Origin: Variovorax davisae
GTDB lineage: Bacteria > Pseudomonadota > Gammaproteobacteria > Burkholderiales > Burkholderiaceae_C
DNA: 64,000 nucleotides
Direction of reading: 5' to 3'
Assembly (NCBI RefSeq): GCF_030316845.1
Contig: NZ_JASZYS010000010.1
Location: 124,001 to 188,000 of the forward strand
Shown here: positions 26,447 through 33,351 of the stretch, piece by piece
Position numbering within the stretch: position 1 is the stretch's first letter
Layout: each line of letters begins with the position of its first letter
The notes under the pieces: generated by a model
Database searches by the model: none
Seen by the model: only the letters and a program-made list of their open reading frames with translations
Told to the model about the DNA's origin: nothing
Program-made: the position numbers and the translations under genes

Positions 26447-27658
26447 TCAGTCCGCCGCGCGCGACTTCTTCACGTCAGCCGCGGAAGGCTGGTACTTGGC
26501 GTCGGCGCCGTCGAGGTACACGTAGTCGACCATCACGCCCTTGCCGCCGTCGTTCTTGGTGCGGCCCACGAAGGCGCCCATGGTCGACTGGTTGTCCTCG
26601 GGGCGGTAGGTGATCTTGCCGAAAGGCGTGTCGACCTGCAGGCCCTTGAAGGCCGCGACCACCTTCTCGGTGTCGGTGCTCTTGGCCTTGGCGATGCCGG
26701 CGGCGGCCGACTTGATCATGCTGTAGCCGACCACCGAGCCCAGGCGCGGATAGTCCTTGAACTTGGCCTGGTAGGCCTGCTCGAACTTCTTGTGATCGGC
26801 CGTCGTGATGCCGTACCACGGGTAGCCGGTGACGATCCAGCCGTTGGGCGCCTCGTCCTTCAGCGGGTCCATGTATTCGGGCTCGCCGGTCAGCACGCTG
26901 ACCACCTCGCGGTCCTTGAACAGGCCGCGGGTGTTGCCCTCGCGCACGAACTTCGACAGGTCGGCGCCGAACAGCACGTTGAAGATCGCGTCGGGCTTGG
27001 CATCGGCCAGCGCCTGCACCACGCTGCCGGCGTCGACCTTGCCCAGCGGCGTGGCCTGCTCGGCGACGAACTCGACGTCGGGCTGGGCCGCCTTGAGCAG
27101 CGTCTTGAAGGCCGCCACGGCCGACTGGCCGTATTCGTAGTTGGGGTACACCACGGCCCAGCGCTTCTTCTTGAGCTTGGCCGCCTCGGGCACCAGCATC
27201 GCGGCCTGCATGTAGGTGCCGGGACGCAGGCGCACGGTGTAAGCGTTGCCGCCCTGCCAGGTGAGCTTGTCGGTCAGCGGCTCGCCGGCCAGGAAGAAGA
27301 ACTTCTTCTGCTTGGCGAAGTCGGCCACCGCCATGCCGGTGTTCGACAGGAAGGTGCCGGCCAGGATGTCGACCTTCTCGCGCGAGACCAGCTCCTCGGC
27401 CACGCGCACCGCGTCGCCGGGGTTGGCGTTGTCGTCGCGGCTGATCAGCTCGATCTTCCTGCCGTTGACGCCGCCGGCCGCGTTGATCTCGTCGACCGCC
27501 AGCTCCATCCCCTTCTTGTAGGGCTCGAGGAAGGCGGGCTGCGCCTTGTAGCTGTTGATCTCGCCGATCTTGATCACGCCCTGCGCATGCGCCGGAGCGA
27601 GTGCGGTGGCGAGCGTGGCGACGGCGGCCGCGGTGAAGGCTAGGCGCATGGGATTCAT
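26447..27658 (-). CDS. HAAT-type periplasmic substrate-binding protein (LivK-like)
   Basis: 403 aa with a cleavable signal peptide (residues 1-25, ending ALAPAHAQG). The type I periplasmic binding fold begins VIKIGEINSYKAQP and contains YKKGMELAVDEINAAGGVNGRKIELI, the usual HAAT signature near residues 50-80. It lies 17 nt before the permease gene and is the specificity component of the importer. The ligand is not readable from sequence; nicotinate, nicotinamide or 6-hydroxynicotinate is proposed from context. Confidence 0.9.
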   Translation of the reverse strand: MNPMRLAFTAAAVATLATALAPAHAQGVIKIGEINSYKAQPAFLEPYKKGMELAVDEINAAGGVNGRKIELISRDDNANPGDAVRVAEELVSREKVDILAGTFLSNTGMAVADFAKQKKFFFLAGEPLTDKLTWQGGNAYTVRLRPGTYMQAAMLVPEAAKLKKKRWAVVYPNYEYGQSAVAAFKTLLKAAQPDVEFVAEQATPLGKVDAGSVVQALADAKPDAIFNVLFGADLSKFVREGNTRGLFKDREVVSVLTGEPEYMDPLKDEAPNGWIVTGYPWYGITTADHKKFEQAYQAKFKDYPRLGSVVGYSMIKSAAAGIAKAKSTDTEKVVAAFKGLQVDTPFGKITYRPEDNQSTMGAFVGRTKNDGGKGVMVDYVYLDGADAKYQPSAADVKKSRAAD

Positions 27659-27709
27659 CGGGAACTCCTTGGGATCGAACGGAAATGAAAACTCGTCGGC
27701 GGACGGTGC

Positions 27710-28294
27710 TCAGCGCAAACCGTCTTCGCCCTTGATCTCGGACGCTTGAAGACCGCCGATGCGCGGCAGCGGCCGGCCGCTGTCGGTGACCGCCACCGCG
27801 ACCACGATCTCGTTGGCGCGCGGCGCATCCGACACGCGGGCCTCGATGGCGTCGAAATGGCTGCGCACGAAGGCCGCGTCCTTGTGGCCCAGCGGCACGT
27901 CGATGGCGGTGCCCAGCGTGCCGCGCTTCTTGCTCGACGGCACCAGCGCGGCGCCCTTCTCGACCGCCACGCGCAGCGGCGCGCCGAGCTTCGGATGGAG
28001 GATGGCCGCGGCATGCTCGAGCTCGCCGGCCTCGCCGACGATCGCCGCCTTGCCATAGCTCTGGGCCTGGCCGGGCTCGATACCGAGCGCGGCCACGGCC
28101 TTCTGGCCCAGCAGCGCGCCGAGTTCCTCGCCGATCGCGATCAGCTCGTCGAGCGATTCGCTGTAGCGGCCGGCGTAGGGGTTGTCGATGACGGCGATGG
28201 CGACCGCACGGCGCGTGGGCGGATCGATCGCCTGGCCCATTTCCTTGCGGGTCTCGTCGACCTGGATGACGAGCTTGCGGATGTTTGCACTCAT
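27710..28294 (-). CDS. AA_synth-family ('amino acid synthesis') protein, copy 2
   Basis: 194 aa protein of the poorly characterised AA_synth family (Pfam PF06684, from memory). Conserved features shared with the upstream copy are NPYAGRYSESLDELIAIGEELG, YGKAAIVGEAGELEHAAA, the VPSSKK segment and the C-terminal RIGGLQASEIKGEDGLR. ATG 28294 is chosen; the frame continues upstream into the neighbouring copy but without family similarity. No catalytic residues are established for the family. Position between the transporter and 6-hydroxynicotinate reductase argues for a role in N-heterocycle catabolism rather than amino acid synthesis; that is inference. Confidence 0.85.
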   Translation of the reverse strand: MSANIRKLVIQVDETRKEMGQAIDPPTRRAVAIAVIDNPYAGRYSESLDELIAIGEELGALLGQKAVAALGIEPGQAQSYGKAAIVGEAGELEHAAAILHPKLGAPLRVAVEKGAALVPSSKKRGTLGTAIDVPLGHKDAAFVRSHFDAIEARVSDAPRANEIVVAVAVTDSGRPLPRIGGLQASEIKGEDGLR

Positions 28295-28319
28295 GGTTTG
28301 TTCCTTGTCTCTGTCGGGT

Positions 28320-28961
28320 TCAGCGAAGGCCGTCCCACTTGGAAATGTTCTCGGCGCGCAGACCGCCGACGCGATCATGCACGCGGTAGCCGGTGCTCAT
28401 CGCCAGAATGAAGACGATCTCGTCGGCCGCCGGCGCGCCCGGCACGCGGACCTCGATGGCGTCGAACTGGCCGCGCACGTAGCTGGCGTTGATGTTGGTC
28501 AGCGGCACGTCGAGCGCAGCGCCCGGCGGGCCGACCTTCTTGGTCGACGGCACGATCGACAGCGCATTGCCGGGCTGGCCGGTCTTCTCTTCGGCCTTGC
28601 CCTGCCGGTAGGCGTCGCGGTCGCCCTTCCAGCCGAGCAGCTCGCGCATCGCATAGCCGCCGGGCACGTGCCAGAGCGCGCCGTGCTCGAGTTCGCCGGC
28701 GGCACCCACGATGGCGCCCTTGCCGTAGGTGGCGATCTGCTCCACGGGCACGTCCATGGCGGCGCGCAGGCGGTGCGCCATGTCGACGCCGACCGGATCG
28801 AGCAGCGCCATCATCGGCAGGATGTCGGGCTCGTAGCGGCCCGCGAAGGGATTGGTCAGCACCGCGCCGATGGCGCCCCGCACCAGCGGCGTTGCGGCGC
28901 GCGGTCCGAACTCGTGGTGGATGTGCTCGACATGGGTGAAGACGCGGCGGATATCGATCAT
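28320..28961 (-). CDS. AA_synth-family ('amino acid synthesis') protein, copy 1
   Basis: 213 aa paralogue of the next gene downstream. It shares TNPFAGRYEPDILPMMALLD, YGKGAIVGAAGELEHGALWH, VPSTKKVGPPGAALDVPL and the tail RVGGLRAENISKWDGLR, but has an extra insertion (WKGDRDAYRQGKAEEKTGQPG) absent from copy 2. Two diverged copies side by side suggest an old duplication and possibly a hetero-oligomer. It begins 21 nt after the UPF0280 stop. The function is unknown; by context it belongs to the nicotinate string. Confidence 0.85.
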   Translation of the reverse strand: MIDIRRVFTHVEHIHHEFGPRAATPLVRGAIGAVLTNPFAGRYEPDILPMMALLDPVGVDMAHRLRAAMDVPVEQIATYGKGAIVGAAGELEHGALWHVPGGYAMRELLGWKGDRDAYRQGKAEEKTGQPGNALSIVPSTKKVGPPGAALDVPLTNINASYVRGQFDAIEVRVPGAPAADEIVFILAMSTGYRVHDRVGGLRAENISKWDGLR

Positions 28962-28982
28962 GAAAAGGTGTCCTGCTTTTCG

Positions 28983-29909
28983 TTAAGCAAATACTGAACC
29001 AACTGCAGCGGCGGCGATGCCGCCCGCACCCTGCGGCGGCAGCCCCGCCAACCCGGAGCTTAAGGGCTGGACGACCCGCCACTGCCCCTGGCAGACCAGC
29101 ACCACGGAGGCCACCAGCCCGAGGCGCTGCAGGGCCTCGGCGCGCTCGGCGCCCGCATCCAGTGCACGATGCACTTTGGCGGGCGGGAGTGCGCCCACGG
29201 CGACCGTCACCGGGATGTCACCCAGGTCGCTGTCATCCTTGCATTCGTTCGCCGGCCGGCGCTCGATGCCGTCATCGGCCACGTCGACCGCATTGGCGAT
29301 CACGGTGGCGGCGGCGTCGGCCTGAGCCGCGGTGGCGGCCAGCACCGTCACGCTGTCGGCGATGCCGAGCGAGAAGCTGCGGCCGCGCCAGCCGCTGGTG
29401 GCGACGCCGCGCACCGGCTGTTCGGCACGCACTTCGAACTGGCCGTCGGTGGCGATCGGGCCCAGCGCCCGCAGGTCGAAGCGCGCGAGGTCGGCGAACA
29501 GGCCGATGCGCGCGCTCTGGCCGGGCGCCAGGTGCAGGGCGATGTCGCCGCCGTTGTTGAGCCAGGCGCGCTCGATGCCCGGCCGCTGGTAGCAGCCGAT
29601 CAGCTCCTGCGCCACCGCGCCGGCGACCGCGGCCATCGGCGTGATGAAGCCGGCGCGAAACGGCGCGCAGGCTTCCCACATGCGGCGCGCCACCGGCCCG
29701 CGCAGCAGGCAGTCGCCGTCGGCCACCGGCCGCCGCAGCTGGGGCAGCTCGGCCACCAGCTCGTCGAGCAGCACGGCGAAGCGGCGCCAGACATGCTCGT
29801 GCGCCACCGCGACTTCGACCGCATCGCCATGCGCCTCGGCGATGAGATCGATCGGCCCGTGGTGGAGGTGCCAGCGGTTGGCGTCGAGCGCCGTTCTTTG
29901 AGCTGACAC
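28983..29909 (-). CDS. UPF0280-family protein, ApbE-like (possible flavin transferase)
   Basis: 308 aa protein of UPF0280, a family related to the FAD:protein FMN transferase ApbE. Visible motifs are FITPMAAVAGAVAQELIG and AWLNNGGDIALHL, the latter resembling the ApbE NxGGDI motif, and SLGIADSVTVLAATAAQADAAAT near residue 200. The start is taken as a GTG at 29909, 4 nt after the stop of 6-hydroxynicotinate reductase; no suitable ATG exists there. The Eubacterium barkeri reductase is known to hold a covalently bound flavin, so this tightly coupled gene is a good candidate for its flavinylation. That role is inference. Confidence 0.8.
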   Translation of the reverse strand: MSAQRTALDANRWHLHHGPIDLIAEAHGDAVEVAVAHEHVWRRFAVLLDELVAELPQLRRPVADGDCLLRGPVARRMWEACAPFRAGFITPMAAVAGAVAQELIGCYQRPGIERAWLNNGGDIALHLAPGQSARIGLFADLARFDLRALGPIATDGQFEVRAEQPVRGVATSGWRGRSFSLGIADSVTVLAATAAQADAAATVIANAVDVADDGIERRPANECKDDSDLGDIPVTVAVGALPPAKVHRALDAGAERAEALQRLGLVASVVLVCQGQWRVVQPLSSGLAGLPPQGAGGIAAAAVGSVFA

Positions 29910-29913
29910 GGCG

Positions 29914-31539
29914 TCAGCCCAGCATCGGCGGCTGGCCCAGCGGCCAGGGATTGGCCGCATCCATGCGCAGCCACCGGCGCGCCAGCGGCGCACCGTCGTC
30001 CTGCCAGGCGCCGCGGGCCAGGGCCTGTTCGAGCGAGAACACATGCTCCATGTGGCCCCCCAGCGCCGCATAGTCCTCGCGCCGCATGCTGAATTCGATC
30101 GGCGCGACGATCGCCGGGGTCGGCACCGTGCCGAAGCTGTTGTCGGGCATGCGCAGCACGTCGGCCATCACCGTGATGCCGCCGCCGGGCCACACGTAGG
30201 CCGGCGCGCCGCCGCAGGTCACGTTGACCAGCGCCCGCTTGATGGCGCGCGTGAGCAGCACCGGGTTTTCGGTCACGCCGGCGCGCAGGGAGCCCCCGGC
30301 GCCGCCCAGGAACAGCACCGTGCACAGCGAGGGCTCGCAGTTCTCGCCGATGCGCTCGACGATGCGGCGCACCTCGGCCGGCATCGGCTGCTCGACCGGC
30401 TGCAGCTGCGCGTCGAGCACGTACCACTGTGCGTGTTCGCCGGTGGTCGATGTCATGAGCAGGCGCAGGCCCGGCCGGGCCACGCCCTCTTCCCAGCCTT
30501 CGATGATCGACAGCGGGTCGTCGATGTCGGTGCCGCCCCAGCCGTTGCCCGGATTGGCGACCTGGAAATAGCGCCCCGGCGTCGACTTGCGCCCGCGCAT
30601 CTGGATGCCCGAGGGCGCCATGTCGAGGCAGCGCCCGGCCTGGTGCTCGGTCAGCACACCGGTGATGTGGTCGTCGACCACCACCACCTCGTCGGCATGG
30701 CCGAACAGCTGGCGCGCGAAGATGCCCACCGCCGCCGAGCCGCAGCCCACGCGCATGCGCTGCTCCTCGACGCCATTGACGATCGGCGCGCGGCCGGCCT
30801 GGATCACCATGCTGGCGCCGCCGTCGATCACGCATTCGACCGCCTTCTTGTTGCCCAGCAGCTGCATCAGCTCGCAGGTCATGCGGCCTTCCTTCTTGCT
30901 GCCGCCCGTGAGGTGGTGCACGCCGCCCAGCGACAGCATCTGCGAGCCGTACTCGGCCGTGGTGACATGGCCGACCACCTCGCCCTTGTAGCGGACGTTG
31001 GCCTGCTCGGCGCCGAGGAAGCGGTCGGTGTCGATCTTCACCTTGAAGCTGCAATAGCTGAAGATGCCTTCGGTGACCACCGTCACCATGTCGACGCCCT
31101 GCGCCTTCGAGGCGACGATGAAAGGCGCCGGCTTGTAGTCCGGATAGGTGGTGGAGGAACCCACGCCGGTCACGAAGACCTCGTCGGCATGCAGGAGATC
31201 GCCGTCCCAGTCGGCATCGGCCACCGGCGCCTCGGCGGGCCCGGCCTCGCCGGCCTCGTTGCCGATGCGCGCGAACGGCACCAGTGCCGGCGATTCGCTC
31301 GCCAGTTCGCGCCGCAGCAGCACCACCGGGTCGACCCGCACCAGCACCCCGGCCCGGTTGGCGTAGCGGTCGCAGGCACCGGTGCGGCCGTCGGAGATCT
31401 GGCACAGCACCGGGCAGGCGTTGCACTCGACCTTGCTGGTGCTCATGCGCTCGTTGCGCAGCGGCGCGCGGCCCAGGGCTTCGGGCACCACCGGCATGTC
31501 CATGCCGGGCAATCCATCTGTCTTGGTGTGTTCGGTCAT
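29914..31539 (-). CDS. 6-Hydroxynicotinate reductase homologue
   Basis: 541 aa iron-sulfur flavoprotein expected to reduce 6-hydroxynicotinate to 1,4,5,6-tetrahydro-6-oxonicotinate with electrons from reduced ferredoxin. A cysteine cluster lies near the N-terminus at Cys39, Cys42, Cys46 and Cys56 (VECNACPVLCQ, then GACDRY); further Gly/Cys-rich stretches (AVECVIDGGASM, RVGCGSAAVGIF, VTCGGAPAYVWPGGGI) follow. ATG 31539 was preferred to a longer frame because it begins just before the conserved region. It is the first gene of the minus-strand string and divergent from ferredoxin-NADP reductase. The name rests on recognised similarity to the E. barkeri pathway enzyme and on the enamidase next door; related substrates are possible. 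Confidence 0.84.
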   Translation of the reverse strand: MTEHTKTDGLPGMDMPVVPEALGRAPLRNERMSTSKVECNACPVLCQISDGRTGACDRYANRAGVLVRVDPVVLLRRELASESPALVPFARIGNEAGEAGPAEAPVADADWDGDLLHADEVFVTGVGSSTTYPDYKPAPFIVASKAQGVDMVTVVTEGIFSYCSFKVKIDTDRFLGAEQANVRYKGEVVGHVTTAEYGSQMLSLGGVHHLTGGSKKEGRMTCELMQLLGNKKAVECVIDGGASMVIQAGRAPIVNGVEEQRMRVGCGSAAVGIFARQLFGHADEVVVVDDHITGVLTEHQAGRCLDMAPSGIQMRGRKSTPGRYFQVANPGNGWGGTDIDDPLSIIEGWEEGVARPGLRLLMTSTTGEHAQWYVLDAQLQPVEQPMPAEVRRIVERIGENCEPSLCTVLFLGGAGGSLRAGVTENPVLLTRAIKRALVNVTCGGAPAYVWPGGGITVMADVLRMPDNSFGTVPTPAIVAPIEFSMRREDYAALGGHMEHVFSLEQALARGAWQDDGAPLARRWLRMDAANPWPLGQPPMLG

Positions 31540-31640
31540 CGCGGGGGTCTCGTGGCAGTCTGGGGAGGGAAGGCGAGCGGAAGTGCAACATCTGTGCCGG
31601 CCGCCCGCTGGCACCTTCTCTTGTGCTGGAACTGACGTTT

Positions 31641-31698
31641 GTGTAGCATTCCCTACACTTTCATGTGGTGAACGCTACATTTATTGATCCAATGTAGC
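31641..31698. promoter_or_regulatory. Two inverted repeats in the divergent nicotinate promoter (candidate TetR operators)
   Basis: Site 1 (31641-31658) is GTGTAG-N6-CTACAC; site 2 (31674-31698) is GCTACATT-N9-AATGTAGC. Both are perfect and share the half-site TGTAG(C). They sit between the reductase gene (start 31539) and the ferredoxin-NADP reductase gene (start 31788), the only long gap in the cluster. The TetR protein encoded at 32575-33351 is the natural candidate ligand; assignment is inference. Confidence 0.65.
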
Positions 31699-31787
31699 AA
31701 ACGGGCCCGATGCTTGCATTGGGGTTTTCGCGGGCATCGCCGACAATTGGTGCATCCCTTTTTCGTTCATAACCATTCCTGACCCTT

Positions 31788-32561
31788 ATGAGTGCATTCA
31801 GCGAAGAACGCGTGCTCAGCGTCCACCACTGGACCGACCGGCTGTTCACCTTCACCACCACCCGCGATTCGGCCCTGCGTTTCTCCAACGGCCACTTCAC
31901 GATGATCGGCCTGAAGGTCAACAACAAGCCGCTGCTGCGCGCCTACAGCATCGTCAGCCCCAACTACGAGGAGCACCTGGAGTTCCTCAGCATCAAGGTT
32001 GAAGAAGGCCCGCTGACCTCCCGGCTGCAGCACATCCAGGTCGGCGACACGATCATCGTGGGCCGCAAGCCCACCGGCACGCTGCTGATCGACTACACGC
32101 TGCCGGGCAAGCGGCTGTACCTGTTCGGCACCGGCACGGGCCTGGCGCCGTTCATGAGCATCATCCGCGACCCCGAGACCTACGAGAAGTTCGAGCAGGT
32201 CATCCTGGTGCACGGCGTGCGCCAGATCGACGAGCTGGCCTACCACGACCTCGTCACCGACCACCTGCCCAAGCACGAGATCCTGGGCGAGATGATCGAG
32301 AAGCAGCTGCTCTACTACCCGACCGTGACGCGCGAGGAGTTCCGCAACATGGGCCGCATCACCGAGCTGATCGAGAGCAACAAGCTCACCGACGACCTCG
32401 GCCTGCCGCCGCTCAATGCCGCCGAAGACCGCGTGATGCTGTGCGGCAGCCCGGGCCTGCTGGTCGACCTCAAGCACATCCTCGAGGCCCGCGGCTTCAA
32501 GGAAGGCAACACCTCGACGCCGGGCGACTTCGTCGTCGAGCGCGCCTTCGCCGAGAAGTAG
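31788..32561 (+). CDS. fpr: Ferredoxin/flavodoxin-NADP+ reductase
   Basis: 257 aa, the compact bacterial FNR type. The FAD-binding RAYSIVSPNYEE (near residue 51) and NADP-binding GTGTGLAPFMSII (near residue 113) are visible; the C-terminus ends FVVERAFAEK, as in bacterial subclass I enzymes. It is divergent from 6-hydroxynicotinate reductase across a shared operator region and 13 nt before the TetR gene. It probably supplies reduced ferredoxin or flavodoxin to the reductase, and could also serve general redox or oxidative-stress functions. No ferredoxin gene is adjacent. Confidence 0.93.
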   Translation: MSAFSEERVLSVHHWTDRLFTFTTTRDSALRFSNGHFTMIGLKVNNKPLLRAYSIVSPNYEEHLEFLSIKVEEGPLTSRLQHIQVGDTIIVGRKPTGTLLIDYTLPGKRLYLFGTGTGLAPFMSIIRDPETYEKFEQVILVHGVRQIDELAYHDLVTDHLPKHEILGEMIEKQLLYYPTVTREEFRNMGRITELIESNKLTDDLGLPPLNAAEDRVMLCGSPGLLVDLKHILEARGFKEGNTSTPGDFVVERAFAEK

Positions 32562-32574
32562 AGCGAAGCCGCAG

Positions 32575-33351
32575 ATGCCCGAGGCCAAGGCAGCCGCACG
32601 CAAGGGCGCGCCCAAGCCCGCGACCCGCCGCACCGGCGTGCGCGAGGCCGCGGCGCAGGCCACCCGCGAGAGCATCCTGCGCGCGGCCACCAAGGTGTTC
32701 GCGAAGTACGGCTACGACGGCGGCAGCGTCGAGAAGATCTCGAAGGCCGCCAAGTCGTACGACCGCATGATCTACTACTACTTCGGCAGCAAGGAAGGCC
32801 TGTTCATCGCGGTCCTCGAAGGCATCTACCGGCGCATGGACGACGCCGAGGCCGCGATCGACCTCGACGCCACGCGGCCGGTGGAGTCGCTCACCGCGCT
32901 GATCCGCTTCGTGCTCGGCTACTACCGCAAGAACCCCGAGTTCGTCACGCTGCTCAACACCGAGAACCTGCACAAGGGCCGGCACATCGCCAAGTCGCTG
33001 CGGGCCCGCGAATACTCGTCGCGGGCGATCTCGATCATCAGCGAGATCGTCGCCGCGGGCGTCCAGCAGGGGCTGTTCCGCGACGACGTGGCGCCGCGCG
33101 ACCTGTACCTGCTGATCGCCTCGACCGGCTATTTCTACACGTCGAACCGGCACACGCTGACCGCGTTCCTCGGCGAGCCGCTCGAGACGCCGGAGGCCGT
33201 CGCGCATTGGGAAGACTTCGTGATCGAGACAGTGCTGCGCACGGTCGATGCCGGAGCCCCCGACGAAGAAACATCACAACCCCACGAGGTCAAGAAATGG
33301 CAGAAGTCGCAACCGGCGCCAAGTCGGGCAAGGTCGTCATCCGGAACATAG
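32575..33351 (+). CDS. TetR-family transcriptional regulator (probable nicotinate-cluster repressor)
   Basis: 258 aa. The N-terminal helix-turn-helix is seen at residues about 25-75 (ATRESILRAATKVFAKYGYD and YDRMIYYYFGSKEGLF), after a basic tail. The ligand domain includes LLNTENLHKGRHIAKS, common in TetR regulators of aromatic catabolism. The 3' end overlaps the enamidase gene by 55 bp in another frame. Lying between fpr and enamidase, it is expected to bind the inverted repeats at 31641-31698 and respond to a pathway intermediate; the ligand is unknown. Confidence 0.88.
   Translation: MPEAKAAARKGAPKPATRRTGVREAAAQATRESILRAATKVFAKYGYDGGSVEKISKAAKSYDRMIYYYFGSKEGLFIAVLEGIYRRMDDAEAAIDLDATRPVESLTALIRFVLGYYRKNPEFVTLLNTENLHKGRHIAKSLRAREYSSRAISIISEIVAAGVQQGLFRDDVAPRDLYLLIASTGYFYTSNRHTLTAFLGEPLETPEAVAHWEDFVIETVLRTVDAGAPDEETSQPHEVKKWQKSQPAPSRARSSSGT

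Noticed and set aside
22982..27658. Branched-chain amino acid uptake as the role of the HAAT transporter
   Set aside because: Family default, but the genes are sandwiched inside the nicotinate string with overlapping starts and stops; kept as an alternative, not the main call.
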